The notes beneath the pieces were generated by a model, which was given only the letters and a program-made list of their open reading frames with translations, made no database searches and was not told where the DNA came from. Positions 1-9,540 of a stretch of DNA of 64,000 nucleotides are shown here, in pieces. Both the position numbers and the translations under genes were made by a program. This DNA is from Niastella vici (lineage in GTDB: Bacteria; Bacteroidota; Bacteroidia; Chitinophagales; Chitinophagaceae): NCBI RefSeq assembly GCF_002077945.1, contig NZ_LVYD01000024.1, forward strand, positions 248,001 to 312,000, written 5' to 3'. Each line of letters begins with the position of its first letter. The first letter of the stretch is position 1.

Positions 1-341
1 AACTTATCCAAAGAACAACTTCAACTACTTTGCGAACCGGCATTCATTGAAAATGCCGAAAACTTTCTGATCATCGGCGCAACAGGTTGTGGAAAATCTT
101 ACCTGGTCTTTGCCGTAAAGCCTGCATGAACGGATAAAAAGCGTTTTACTTTTCCATGAACTGGTTTATTGAACACATTACTACTGTCCGACTCGATGGT
201 ATATATAACCGCTTCCTAAATACACTATTCAAAACTCCTTTGCTTATCCTGGATGACTCTGTTCCTGCTTTGTCAAAATATTTTGCTGCATTTTTTCTTA
301 CTAACATATGGGACTATCTTACCGCCAATCACTCTCGCTGA
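1..341 (+). pseudogene. istB: IS21-family IstB ATPase, N-terminal fragment, frameshifted
   Basis: The first 126 bases read in frame 1 as an IstB helper ATPase. A P-loop (GATGCGKSY) follows the typical FLIIGATGCGKSYL context, but the frame stops at 127-129. After a frame change, 156-270 continues with the next conserved part of IstB (an IEHITTVRLDGIYNRFL stretch, then Walker B LLILDD), and similarity is lost before the stop at 339-341. In IS21 elements IstB supports the IstA transposase. The gene is cut off by the left window edge, carries a frameshift and lacks its C-terminal third, so it is dead. A separate IstB C-terminus lies at 1765-1956, so at least two element copies have contributed. 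Confidence 0.8.
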
Positions 342-444
342 TTTTGTTCCATAAATATCAACATTTCAAAAATCTAAACTATGATCGACGATATTGAATG
401 CCAGCGTCTGTCGTCAGGTCTTAACGAAAGTAAAAAAGCACTGA

Positions 445-939
445 TCAAAATGTTCTCTTCTTGTAGACGCCTTCCATTGACCATATTTCTCCGGAGATCA
501 GGTTTTCATCAAACCTATTCAGGATGAGAATATTGGTCCCAGAGAGGTTCCAATTATATACTATTTTATGTTCTACCTTTCCAGAAACAATATTTTGGTA
601 AGTCAGATTTTGTATAAGTCGAAAACCATCGTCTTTCCATTGTACGACATTTTTTTTAACCTTATCTGGTAACATCAGTAACTCTGACATTCCGCCAACG
701 ATTAATGTGTCAATATAGACAGTATCTAACCCGTTTTGATTCAATGTTTGTTTATGTATTATAATTGAGTCCTCATGTTGTATTACCCGCATTTTACTAG
801 GTACTCCATTTATATAATCATTGCCGCGATTAGAAGTCCGCTTATTAAGAATCCAAGTACCTGAAAAATCTGCATTTTGAGCGTGTGCTAAATAAAGTGA
901 GGAAAAAAGCACAATTAAAAATGATAATCCCTTTCTCAT
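445..939 (-). CDS. secreted hypothetical protein (lipocalin-like start)
   Basis: 164-residue protein with a clear Sec signal peptide (MRKGLSFLIVLFSSLYLAHA, cleavage near residue 20). The mature chain opens with FSGTWILNKRTS, a pattern common in small secreted Bacteroidota proteins with a lipocalin-like beta-barrel start, and the rest alternates short beta-type stretches. No catalytic motif is visible. It sits alone on the minus strand between two decayed IS21 fragments and may have been caught between insertion events. The start is chosen because the signal peptide begins there. Function unknown; the lipocalin-like assignment is inference from the N-terminal pattern only. Confidence 0.6.
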   Translation of the reverse strand: MRKGLSFLIVLFSSLYLAHAQNADFSGTWILNKRTSNRGNDYINGVPSKMRVIQHEDSIIIHKQTLNQNGLDTVYIDTLIVGGMSELLMLPDKVKKNVVQWKDDGFRLIQNLTYQNIVSGKVEHKIVYNWNLSGTNILILNRFDENLISGEIWSMEGVYKKRTF

Positions 940-1299
940 AGTTCTGTTTTAGTATGTTAATATATTATTGTCCACAGCTTCTTCAGCACAGGAAGAAAAT
1001 CTCAGTCATTAATGCAAGTACACTTTTAACCAATGTATCGGGCAAACGATTGCCTTTTTTGCATGCAAGAAATCATCGTGCATTATATATTCGGTATTGG
1101 GTAATAATTATCAGTCCAGCATCCATGATTTCAATTAAGATTGCAGCTGTAGATGATCGCCATTTTTTTTGAATAAAAGTATAAACTCCTATTAATAAGG
1201 TGTATACGTTTTTAGAAGGGATAGCTCATCTAATGAAAGACAAGGCCAACAAGATGAAATTATTTAGAACCATAGCTTATATACACATTCAATAAAAAA
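940..1299. other. intergenic stretch, no supported gene
   Basis: About 360 AT-rich bases between the secreted protein gene and the istA remnant. The only open frame (954-1172, plus) has no signal peptide and no recognisable family. It is probably eroded transposon or flank sequence. Confidence 0.4.
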
Positions 1300-1500
1300 C
1301 ACTTCTATGCACCTTTACGTGATAAAATTTACCGCACCCTTGATGAGCTTAACAACGCCATTCTTAGATTACTGAAAAGGCACCAAAAGCAACCTTTTCA
1401 GAAAAGAGAACAAAAATCGAATCGACCTGTTCACTTCCGCAGAACAGCTGTTGCTGCAATCGTTTCGGTCGAAACCTTATGTCATGATCGGCCGACCGGC
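1300..1500 (+). pseudogene. istA: IS21-family IstA transposase, C-terminal fragment
   Basis: From 1300 the plus strand reads HFYAPLRDKIYRTLDELN, then a KRHQKQPFQKRE stretch, which matches the C-terminal part of Bacteroidota IstA (YAPLR...LDELN..I..LL..HN...FQ.R). After a frame change near 1425 it continues as LFTSAEQLLLQSF...KPYVMIGRP, the usual IstA tail. The N-terminal and DDE catalytic portions are absent, so this is a remnant. It lies upstream of an IstB tail in the normal istA-istB order, but the start of istB between them is missing. Confidence 0.65.
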
Positions 1501-1524
1501 ACTCTATTGGCCCGGATTTTTTAT

Positions 1525-1722
1525 TCAACGACATTTAGGATGATCATCCGACTTAATATGATAAGTTAATAGCAAGATCACAACGCTGACCGCTACTATC
1601 AATCTAAGCTGGTCGAATAAGCTCCATGGACCAACGCCTTGGAAAATGAGAAAAAAATTATTCAAGCTTATAATGCAAGCGATAACAAAAAAGAATTGTT
1701 CGATAAACTTTCTATTGTCCAT
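1525..1722 (-). CDS. small membrane protein, hypothetical
   Basis: 65 residues from the start MDNRKFIEQFF. Two hydrophobic segments (about residues 8-27 and 35-52) suggest a two-pass membrane protein, with a charged C-terminus (HIKSDDHPKCR). An upstream in-frame ATG at 1770 would add 16 residues; the shorter form has the better composition. It occupies the place where the 5' part of istB should be in the IS21 remnant, so it may be an inserted gene or an accidental frame. No family recognised. Confidence 0.35.
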   Translation of the reverse strand: MDNRKFIEQFFFVIACIISLNNFFLIFQGVGPWSLFDQLRLIVAVSVVILLLTYHIKSDDHPKCR

Positions 1723-1764
1723 ATTAATTCCATTCTGCTTTATCAAAAAAATATAAAATATAAT

Positions 1765-1956
1765 ATGCAATTAACGCTGCTGCAGATCATGGAAGACCGT
1801 TATAAGAAATATCCGATCATGATCACCTCCCAGTTGCCCGTTAAAGAGTGGCATGGATATATCGGCGAGCCAACCATTGATGATGCCATTATGGACAGAT
1901 TGACAGCCACCAACCACCGCCTTGAATTTAAAGGAAAATCTCTCAGAAAGAAATAA
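1765..1956 (+). pseudogene. istB: IS21-family IstB, C-terminal fragment
   Basis: The last 63 codons read as an IstB tail: MEDRYKKYPIMITSQLPVK, WHGYIGEPTIDDAIMDRLT and HRLEFKGKSLRKK, all strongly conserved in IstB. An upstream in-frame extension to 1639 overlaps the minus-strand membrane ORF and shows no IstB similarity. The P-loop half is missing, so this is a deletion remnant and not functional. Confidence 0.8.
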
Positions 1957-2034
1957 TCCCTACTACCCCTACTAAGTTTACATTGTACCGACCCTCGGCG
2001 TTTACTTCGTGAATCATGCTACAAAAACACCTTG

Positions 2035-2085
2035 CGTTCACTATCACTCCGAAACAGCGGTTCAACTCACTCCGAAATATTCAGG
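2035..2085. mobile_element. probable right end of the IS21 remnant
   Basis: After the istB tail the sequence carries two GTTCA...CACTCCGAAA motifs (2037-2056 and about 2059-2078), ending in CGAAATATTCA. Multiple terminal repeats of GTTCAC...CCGAAA type are typical of Bacteroidota IS21 ends. The downstream coding frame (2062-2247, minus) breaks exactly here, which supports an insertion boundary. The exact terminal base cannot be fixed without the other end. Confidence 0.5.
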
Positions 2086-2247
2086 AATTGCATTGGCTTC
2101 CTTCCTACTGCATGGAATACCAAAAGTCCAAAATTCACTGCCTGATGAATTTAAAACTTGAAAAACATATTCATATACAGGTGTACAAGCCCACTTTTTG
2201 CCAATCAACAATCGTTTAATTTTGTCAATTTCCAATACGGTATCCAT
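2062..2247 (-). pseudogene. hypothetical gene truncated by the IS21 end
   Basis: 61 codons beginning MDTVLEIDKIKRLLIGKKW. Composition is normal for a small soluble protein, but no family is recognised. The frame runs into the putative IS21 terminal repeats (its last codons, for EYFGVS, lie inside them) and then stops, so the original C-terminus has probably been lost. It lies just downstream of the thioredoxin-like gene on the same strand. Confidence 0.45.
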
Positions 2248-2306
2248 AATAGGTATATTACTACTGACAGCGCCACCTACTAAGTAATAGCCACAAAATA
2301 TTCAGT

Positions 2307-3728
2307 TTACATAAGCCCGTTACCAAAAAAATCATTTTTATCGATATATCTTGGCCACGTAGGCTTGCCAGTTTTTATTTTATCCAGCGTTTCCCGGAAT
2401 TCATTGATAAGAGTTTCCGACTGCTTTCGTTTAATAGCCTGCTGTATCGCCTCCTCTTCCTTTTCAACAGCTTCTTTTACTCTACCCGCCTTGTACAGCA
2501 AGTTGGCATAAGTGTCCAAGTACAATCCGGCATATAGCCCTCTGGCTTTCTGCCTTTCCACTATCCCTTGCATACATTCGACGGCCAAATCAATCTGTTC
2601 CTTGTCAACGCTACGCTTGAATATTGCGTTCCAAACTACTGTATTAAGTCCTAGATCAAGGTCTCGGTTATAATTATCCTGGCTATAATTATTTATTAGT
2701 ATTGTAAAATATTTGGCACATAAGGCGTAGTCATGTTGGCCTTCGTACCACGACACCTGTGCTTGCAACACTGTACGATTGGCAAAATCAGAATCGTATT
2801 TAGCAGCTATTTTTTTCTTATACGTAGGCCAATCGGGAGAGTTTTCGGTTACAAGCATCGAGACATCATCTTTATGATTCTGCTCCTCTAAATTTAGGTA
2901 AGGATAAATATCTTCATTGAGAATTATTTGATCCACAAGAAGGTGGGCAAATCCCTTTTGCGCCATGACGGAATCTACTTTTTCTCCATTAGGGTAAAAC
3001 AGGTGAAAAAATTTATCTTTTGAACTTTGAGTAAGGGATGCTATAATTGAAATGTACTCTTTTTTGTACAATTGATCTTGTGGCAACGTTTCAATATAAG
3101 CCTCGTAGTCCTTTACAAGGTCTTGTAACACATCGTTCTGTCTCAAATACCTGGCGGTATCAATAAGTGCAGGAATAACTTTATAATCTTTTTTGCCCAA
3201 TTGATATTTTGCTAAAAGAGAATAGTATTTCAAAAAGCGCCCAGCCCCGTTAGGGTTAACCGCATTTTTTGCAATTGAAATCATGTCGTTCACATCTTTA
3301 TAACCGACATCTCTGTATACCAGTTTACCTTCGGGAGAAAAGTACAGATAAGTAGGAAAAGCTGGCATGCCATATTCCGTCTTAATTCTCTCAGCATCTT
3401 TATACCAGATCTTAACGGCGTCTTCATCTTTGTCGGTTTTGTCCATTTGACATCTTACAGAAAGAAAATTCCTGTTATAAAAGTCCCCCACTTCCTTTTT
3501 TGGAAAGATCTCGTTTTCCATTAACTTACATGGCCCGCACCAGGTAGTGAAGCAATCTATAAAAATGTATTTATGCTCTTTTTTTGCTTTCTTTAGCACT
3601 TCCTTCCAAGTTAGCCCCTTGACAAATTTGACTCCATTTAGGGTCGAGTCATTATACAAATTTATCTGCTTAGCTTCAACCCGGCCCATTACTAACATAG
3701 ATGCCACTAGATAAACCAAATTCTTCAT
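2307..3728 (-). CDS. secreted thioredoxin-fold protein of the SusCD cluster
   Basis: 473 residues from MKNLVYLVASMLVMGRVEA (signal peptide); an upstream ATG at 3779 would put 17 charged residues before the signal and is less likely. A thioredoxin domain covers roughly residues 35-170. It has the redox motif WCGPC (cysteines about 64 and 67), the usual FIDCFTTWCGPCK context and a later cis-proline-type FPTYLYF stretch. The remaining 300 residues are helical and look repeat-like (TPR-type), ending in a Lys/Glu-rich region. Expected role: periplasmic thiol-disulfide exchange. It follows susD by 66 bp on the same strand and probably belongs to the same transcript. Its link to the imported substrate is unknown. 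Confidence 0.8.
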   Translation of the reverse strand: MKNLVYLVASMLVMGRVEAKQINLYNDSTLNGVKFVKGLTWKEVLKKAKKEHKYIFIDCFTTWCGPCKLMENEIFPKKEVGDFYNRNFLSVRCQMDKTDKDEDAVKIWYKDAERIKTEYGMPAFPTYLYFSPEGKLVYRDVGYKDVNDMISIAKNAVNPNGAGRFLKYYSLLAKYQLGKKDYKVIPALIDTARYLRQNDVLQDLVKDYEAYIETLPQDQLYKKEYISIIASLTQSSKDKFFHLFYPNGEKVDSVMAQKGFAHLLVDQIILNEDIYPYLNLEEQNHKDDVSMLVTENSPDWPTYKKKIAAKYDSDFANRTVLQAQVSWYEGQHDYALCAKYFTILINNYSQDNYNRDLDLGLNTVVWNAIFKRSVDKEQIDLAVECMQGIVERQKARGLYAGLYLDTYANLLYKAGRVKEAVEKEEEAIQQAIKRKQSETLINEFRETLDKIKTGKPTWPRYIDKNDFFGNGLM

Positions 3729-3794
3729 TGAAACTCTTTTTATTTTTAAGTACCCAACAAGATCCATCTTTAAATTCATTCTGTTGTCCAGAAC

Positions 3795-5246
3795 CTAATA
3801 TCCCGAGTTTTGTGCAAGATTTATATCGGCGTTTATATCTTTAAATGGTAGCGGAAAGAGTTTTTGAAAGTTTTTCCATTGACTACTGTTCTTTTGAGAA
3901 CAGACAAACGTCATCACAGCGTCGACATTATTCGTTCTTTTTAGGTCAAGCCATCTGTGTCCCCACTCGCTAAATAGTTCAACCTGTCTTTCGTGTAAAA
4001 TAGCAGCGAGTAAAGAGCTTTTATCAGCAGCAGTAGTATTTGCCAGACCAGCCCGATGGCGGACAATATTCAAATCATTTTGTGCGGCTTGAATATCTCC
4101 CTTTTGCGCTTCAGCTTCTGCTCTAATTAAATACTGCTCTGCCAATCGAAAGACCATCAAGTATTCAGTGAGTGGCGCATATGATGTAGCGCTCTTATAC
4201 TTAAATGGGTAGTAATACCGATCAGTATTTAAGATTACACTATCTATCCAATGCGCTCTCCGCTGATCCGATGCCTCAAAGCTGTAAAGTAATTGAGGGC
4301 TTAAATAAACAGGATGGTCAGATTCATCAGGCCCGGAGGAAGGAAGAATGAAATGCCAGGCATCTTCGGTATTATGCTCGGAGCTAACGGGCTGCAATTG
4401 CCAGATCGCTTCATTGCTGTTTGCTAAAAACGCATCATCTAAAGCAGTCAAGGTAAATAAGGAGGAGTTATTTATGACTGAGCTTGCCTCTGTAATTGCA
4501 TTAGGCCAATCTCCCGTGTAAAGAAAAGTCCTGGCCAACAGAGCCGTTGCAGCCCACTTGTTCGGTCTCGTTCTCTCTGAAGTGGTTTTTAACACAGAAG
4601 CATCTACAAATTTATCGTTGAGCATGCCCTGCGCAGTATTTAAATCTGTAATGATCTGTTGATACACTTGGGATATTGGCGTTCTTGGAAGTGTTGCGTT
4701 TCTTTTATAGTCAGCATTTAACAGCAAAGGAACGTCACCAAACATATTAACCAGGTAAAAATAAAAGAATGCCCTCATGAAAGTAGCTTCACCAAGGAGC
4801 TGCTCCTTAACTGCTGGGGTTAATGTAACGGAAGCATTCAACCCTTCAATTGCTGCATTGCAAATGAAAATATTTTGGTACAAAGGCGCCCAATACTCAC
4901 TACCAGCTCCATTTGTAGGTTGGGCGAACAAGGAGTTAGTATAATAATAGTACTTTGATTCAGAAGTGGAAACTCCACTAAACAATGTCAATTCATCTGC
5001 AGAAAGTCCAAGGTTCATGGAAATACTTCCATTACCCGTAAAATTGTAACCACCTCTACTCATAGTGGTATAAAGGCCAGTAAGCACAGAGGTCGCCGTA
5101 ACATCATTCAGATAAACATTAGCTCCATTGACACTTGTAACCGGAGCACTAATCTCGACAAGCTTCTTGCAGCTAGTAAAACTTGCTATCGATAGTAGCA
5201 GCCATAGCCCCAATAACTTTTTAATTAATTTGTATTTCGAGTTCAT
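3795..5246 (-). CDS. RagB/SusD family nutrient-binding lipoprotein
   Basis: 483 residues. The N-terminus is a lipoprotein signal with lipobox SFTSC (Cys about 26), followed by KKLVEI. The body has classic SusD features: an N-terminal helical stretch, FMRAFFYFYLVNMFGDVPLL around residues 155-175, TPR-like helices (WAATALLARTFLYTGDWPNA), and the C-terminal LNIVRHRAGL...ILHERQVELFSEWGHRWLDLKR region. Such proteins sit as surface lids on SusC transporters and bind oligosaccharides or peptides before TonB-driven import. It lies 47 bp downstream of its susC partner and upstream of a thioredoxin-like protein. The substrate cannot be read from the sequence, and no glycoside hydrolase gene is adjacent. 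Confidence 0.93.
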   Translation of the reverse strand: MNSKYKLIKKLLGLWLLLSIASFTSCKKLVEISAPVTSVNGANVYLNDVTATSVLTGLYTTMSRGGYNFTGNGSISMNLGLSADELTLFSGVSTSESKYYYYTNSLFAQPTNGAGSEYWAPLYQNIFICNAAIEGLNASVTLTPAVKEQLLGEATFMRAFFYFYLVNMFGDVPLLLNADYKRNATLPRTPISQVYQQIITDLNTAQGMLNDKFVDASVLKTTSERTRPNKWAATALLARTFLYTGDWPNAITEASSVINNSSLFTLTALDDAFLANSNEAIWQLQPVSSEHNTEDAWHFILPSSGPDESDHPVYLSPQLLYSFEASDQRRAHWIDSVILNTDRYYYPFKYKSATSYAPLTEYLMVFRLAEQYLIRAEAEAQKGDIQAAQNDLNIVRHRAGLANTTAADKSSLLAAILHERQVELFSEWGHRWLDLKRTNNVDAVMTFVCSQKNSSQWKNFQKLFPLPFKDINADINLAQNSGY

Positions 5247-5293
5247 AAAATTATACTTGTTTTTTCAGTTTTGTTTGAGATGCTTTTACTACC

Positions 5294-8200
5294 CTATAGT
5301 CCAAGTTGGAGGCCAACAGTCCATATCCTCAATGGTGGTAGAGTCGAAAGACTTTGAGTTTCAGGATCCAAGCCTTTATAGGAAGTGATAGTCAAAAGAT
5401 TTTGCCCTTGGAGATAAACTCTCGCATTATCAACATGTGCCATTCGTTGCCATTTCAACGGAAGTTGCCACGATAGTGATACATTCTTCAGGCGGATGTA
5501 GGAAGCATCCTTATAAAAATTGTCACTATTAACAACCCTGAAGATGCTGAAATCCGTTTTGGTTGAATATAACTGCACTGTTGCAACATCTCCGGGTGTT
5601 TGCCAACGGTCTAACACACCCGTGGGCTGATTGCTGGAACCGCTGAAGAATACACCGGGAAATCTAACACCGTTATAAAAGGTAAAGCTATTTGGAGCAA
5701 GCTGCTTAACAAAATAGAAAAAGAAATCGAGCTGAACGCCTTTATAACTTAGGCTGTTACCAACTCCTCCGTAGTACTTTGGAAAAGTACTGATAAGCTC
5801 AGTGTAGTCGGTTGGGAACTGAGGAGAGGAGGTAGGTTTACCATCTGCGCCAGCCACCTGGTACTTGCCTGTGGTAGAGTTCACGCCGAGGAAATGTAAT
5901 TTGCGAACAACATTTATGGGTTTGCCTATGATTAAATTTCCGGTATATGGCGATGAAGAAAAGTTGGGAAACTTTAAAAGTTTATTTCTCGGTATTGTTA
6001 CATTAACGGTAGTTGTCCACGTAAAAGACTTGCTTTTTATATTGGTCGATTGCAACGAAAGCTCCCAACTGGTATTTTGTACAGTTGCAGGAAAATTACT
6101 GGTGATAGAGGAATATCCAACAAAAGAAGGCAGCATAGTACTCAATAGCTGATTTGATGAGCGGTTCCTTGCATAAGTTGCGCTCACGAGAACTCTGTCT
6201 TTGATAAACCCAAGCTCGATCCCTCCTTGTAGCTTGTTGGTTTCTTCCCATTCAAGATAGGGATTGGGCAAGCCTGCAGGTGCCAATCCAACTTGATTTT
6301 GGTAAGGCGTTCCGTCGTTATCGACATTGTTGTATATACTTAAATATTGATAATCTCCGATCTGATCGCTTCCTGTTGTCCCATAACTTGCCCTCAACTT
6401 TCCAAAGCTTAAGAAACGAAGTTTTCTGACCCAATTCTCCTGGCTAAAAAGCCACGCCGCTCCCACACTCCAGAAGTTATGATAATGGTTAACCGATCCA
6501 AACCTGCTACTTCCATCATGGCGACCGGTAAGGTTAACGATATATTTATCAAGCCAATTATAGTTGAGTTTACCAAACAGAGCGGCGTATTTATACTCTG
6601 TAACATAAGAACTTCCCATAAAATACGAAGATGCAGAAGCAATATTTTCAAGTTGCTCGTCGCTATTATAACCGAAGCCTACAACGTACCCACCGCTTGT
6701 GTTATTCCGTTGAACAGTGCCTCCCGCAAGGAAATCAAGTTTCCCTTTACTTATCACTTTTTTATAACTTAATTGTGGTTCGATTATCCAAGAATTTTGA
6801 TTCCTGTTTCCATAGCCAGCTGAATTTTGCGTAGAAGATCTATACTCAGGACGGATAGCGCTATAAGGAGTAGGATTAAAATCATTTGTCTGAATATTTG
6901 TATATCCAAAACTGCTCTTAAGCTCCAGTCCTGGAACAACTTGGTAACTTAGAATAGCATTACTTACCAAATTGCTAGTCTTGTTCCTGTATTTAGTAAA
7001 TATGTATGCAAGTGGATTGATGAAAGTGGAAGTACCCGACGGAGTCTGTGCCCAGTTTAATGTACCATCATCATTATAAAGAGCCGGCGCATCTGGCTCA
7101 AGCAAAACAGCTTTCTGCACCAAATCGTTTACCTGTGGCAACCGGTTCATATCCAGCATATAGTTGCCTGAGAAAACTACACGAAATTTCTGATTGTTAG
7201 ACGTGACTGTAAGATTGAAATGCGACGCTCCCTTTTGATCTGAAAAATTACCCGGGAAAACAGTGTTTTCGCGATGGTAGTTCCCCCCAATTAGATACTG
7301 CACATTCGCCGTTCCACCAGAAACATTCACATTAATATCGCTATATCGGGCAGTCCCTCCTATAAGCGTCTTTTGCCAGTTAGTGTACCGTGTCGTATCC
7401 CAAAATGTAAGATCATAATCTGTAGATTTCGGGGTAAGTCGGTCATTCTTAAATGCCTCATGGCGCATTTCCAGATATTGCTGTGTGTTCATCATGTCGA
7501 ACGTCCTCATAACCTTTGCCGCTCCGTATTGGTAATTAATATTGATTTTTGCACCGCCGACCTTCCCTTTTTTTGTAGTAATCAAAATAGCTCCATTGGC
7601 TGCACGTGCCCCATAAATAGCTGTAGCGTCAGCATCTTTCAGGACTTCAATGCTTTCTACATCTGCGGGATTAATATAGCTCAATGGACTTCCTCGTCCA
7701 TTCATGCCAGAGCCACCTAGAATGTCATCTATTCCTGTAGCAGTTAGCTCAGAATAATAAGGCACTCCATCAATTACATAAAAAGGTTCATTCCCATTTC
7801 CAATACTATTTTCTCCCTGTATTCTTACCCGAACCGCCCCACCGGATAATCCATTGACTTGTGTAATAAACAATCCCGGAACCCTGCCTGCGATCGCTTG
7901 CAAAACATTAGACACTGGTTGCTTTTCGATATCGGAGCCTTTTATTGTCGTGACATTCCCGGTTTGAAATCTTTTCGTTGTTGTCCCATACGCAATCACC
8001 TGCATCTCATCCAAATTCCCCACAGCAACCCTCAATTGCATAGTGATTAGTGACTTTCCCTTAACAGATATCTCCTGCCTGTCATACCCAACCGATGATA
8101 TTAACAGCACAGCATTTTCGTCAATTCCGTTCAACACAAACTCCCCTCTCAAATTTGTTGTCGTTCCTCGGTTCGTTCCTTTAACAGTTATGTTCACACC

Positions 8201-8707
8201 CTGCGCCGGCGCTCCGTGCTCATCTGTTATCACGCCTCGCACATCAATCGGACCCTCCACTTTCACCGGCGACGTTGCAGGTAACTCCTTTCGTGGTCGT
8301 ATAATAATCGTATTCTCATTAATCTCATAATCCAGCTTCTGCCCCTTGAAACACATGTCAAGCACTTCTTCAATGCTTGCATTCTTTACTGCAATGGAAA
8401 CTCTGGGTGTGCCTTCCAGCAATTGGGAAGTATATAGAAAACGATAGCTGGTTTGTTGTTGTATTTTCTTTAAAACCTTATCAATGGGCGCATCCTTCTC
8501 CGTTAAGGATATCTTCTGCCCATATCCTGCCGCTGTCACCTGAAGGCAGGCCGCCAGTATTATTACAGCAGTAAGTTTCATAATTCTAACTGCTTGTTGC
8601 AGCATTTTGGTTTTGCCAGTTTTGGCATTAAAGCATTGCTTCGGTTTAGTTGCCTTATTGCCGTTGCCGGGCAATAAATGCACTAGTTTGCAAACGATAA
8701 TTTGCAT
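5294..8707 (-). CDS. SusC/RagA family TonB-linked outer-membrane transporter
   Basis: 1137 residues. The long N-terminus (MQIIVCKLVHLL...) precedes a signal peptide (MKLTAVIILAACLQVTAAGYG), as in many Chitinophagaceae SusC proteins; a start at the Met preceding KLTAV is also possible. Domains in order: STN (ISLTEKDAPIDKVLKKI..., about 65-135), which receives FecR signalling; a carboxypeptidase-like regulatory domain (VRGVITDEHGAPAQGVNITV, about 155-230); a plug with GRVPGLFITQVNGLSGGAVRVRIQG and FYVIDGVPY; then a beta-barrel to the C-terminus. The STN domain together with the upstream fecR and ECF sigma genes indicates substrate-induced transcription through the FecR/ECF pathway. The substrate is unknown. 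Confidence 0.95.
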   Translation of the reverse strand: MQIIVCKLVHLLPGNGNKATKPKQCFNAKTGKTKMLQQAVRIMKLTAVIILAACLQVTAAGYGQKISLTEKDAPIDKVLKKIQQQTSYRFLYTSQLLEGTPRVSIAVKNASIEEVLDMCFKGQKLDYEINENTIIIRPRKELPATSPVKVEGPIDVRGVITDEHGAPAQGVNITVKGTNRGTTTNLRGEFVLNGIDENAVLLISSVGYDRQEISVKGKSLITMQLRVAVGNLDEMQVIAYGTTTKRFQTGNVTTIKGSDIEKQPVSNVLQAIAGRVPGLFITQVNGLSGGAVRVRIQGENSIGNGNEPFYVIDGVPYYSELTATGIDDILGGSGMNGRGSPLSYINPADVESIEVLKDADATAIYGARAANGAILITTKKGKVGGAKININYQYGAAKVMRTFDMMNTQQYLEMRHEAFKNDRLTPKSTDYDLTFWDTTRYTNWQKTLIGGTARYSDINVNVSGGTANVQYLIGGNYHRENTVFPGNFSDQKGASHFNLTVTSNNQKFRVVFSGNYMLDMNRLPQVNDLVQKAVLLEPDAPALYNDDGTLNWAQTPSGTSTFINPLAYIFTKYRNKTSNLVSNAILSYQVVPGLELKSSFGYTNIQTNDFNPTPYSAIRPEYRSSTQNSAGYGNRNQNSWIIEPQLSYKKVISKGKLDFLAGGTVQRNNTSGGYVVGFGYNSDEQLENIASASSYFMGSSYVTEYKYAALFGKLNYNWLDKYIVNLTGRHDGSSRFGSVNHYHNFWSVGAAWLFSQENWVRKLRFLSFGKLRASYGTTGSDQIGDYQYLSIYNNVDNDGTPYQNQVGLAPAGLPNPYLEWEETNKLQGGIELGFIKDRVLVSATYARNRSSNQLLSTMLPSFVGYSSITSNFPATVQNTSWELSLQSTNIKSKSFTWTTTVNVTIPRNKLLKFPNFSSSPYTGNLIIGKPINVVRKLHFLGVNSTTGKYQVAGADGKPTSSPQFPTDYTELISTFPKYYGGVGNSLSYKGVQLDFFFYFVKQLAPNSFTFYNGVRFPGVFFSGSSNQPTGVLDRWQTPGDVATVQLYSTKTDFSIFRVVNSDNFYKDASYIRLKNVSLSWQLPLKWQRMAHVDNARVYLQGQNLLTITSYKGLDPETQSLSTLPPLRIWTVGLQLGL

Positions 8708-8990
8708 ACTTTTGGGTTGAAATGTTAACTAATATGTGATGCCGTGAAGTTTCACAGGTTGACATTCCAAAGCCGGCAATGTGACAGCATTGTTGGCTTT
8801 TCTGTTTCATAGCGCTTATTAAACACAAAGCAGTCGAACGCTATAAATCAGTATGTCAATCTGTAGGGATGTGGCCTAATGCTTAATGGATTATTTATCA
8901 CATGGCAGCCAGCCCCGGCATAAAACCGGTTTGAATTATGATAGGCAGGTTTATATATTCCACTCAGGATATTGCGGATTATGAACTTTC
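8708..8990 (-). promoter_or_regulatory. susC upstream region
   Basis: 283 bases between the 14-bp array and the susC start, with no gene. It must hold the susC leader and probably its ECF-dependent promoter, since the array separates it from fecR. Imperfect inverted words are visible (ATAGCGCTTATT near 8808 and ACGCTATAAAT near 8839), but I cannot assign a promoter with confidence. Confidence 0.35.
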
Positions 8991-9540
8991 AATTACATAC
9001 TTACAATTACATACTTACAATTACATACTTACAATTACATACTTACAATTACATACTTACAATTACATACTTACAATTACATACTTACAATTACATACTT
9101 ACAATTACATACTTACAATTACATACTTACAATTACATACTTACAATTACATACTTACAATTACATACTTACAATTACATACTTACAATTACATACTTAC
9201 AATTACATACTTACAATTACATACTTACAATTACATACTTACAATTACATACTTACAATTACATACTTACAATTACATACTTACAATTACATACTTACAA
9301 TTACATACTTACAATTACATACTTACAATTACATACTTACAATTACATACTTACAATTACATACTTACAATTACATACTTACAATTACATACTTACAATT
9401 ACATACTTACAATTACATACTTACAATTACATACTTACAATTACATACTTACAATTACATACTTACAATTACATACTTACAATTACATACTTACAATTAC
9501 ATACTTACAATTACATACTTACAATTACATACTTACAATT
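8991..9540. repeat. perfect 14-bp tandem array, about 39 copies
   Basis: The unit AATTACATACTTAC is repeated without interruption from 8991: 39 full units to 9536 plus four bases (AATT). No substitution or indel is visible. The unit is itself two related 7-mers. On the minus strand it starts at the end of fecR: the last Leu codon and the stop codon of fecR lie inside the array. Long open frames through it are artefacts of a stop-free repeat. Confidence 0.97.
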
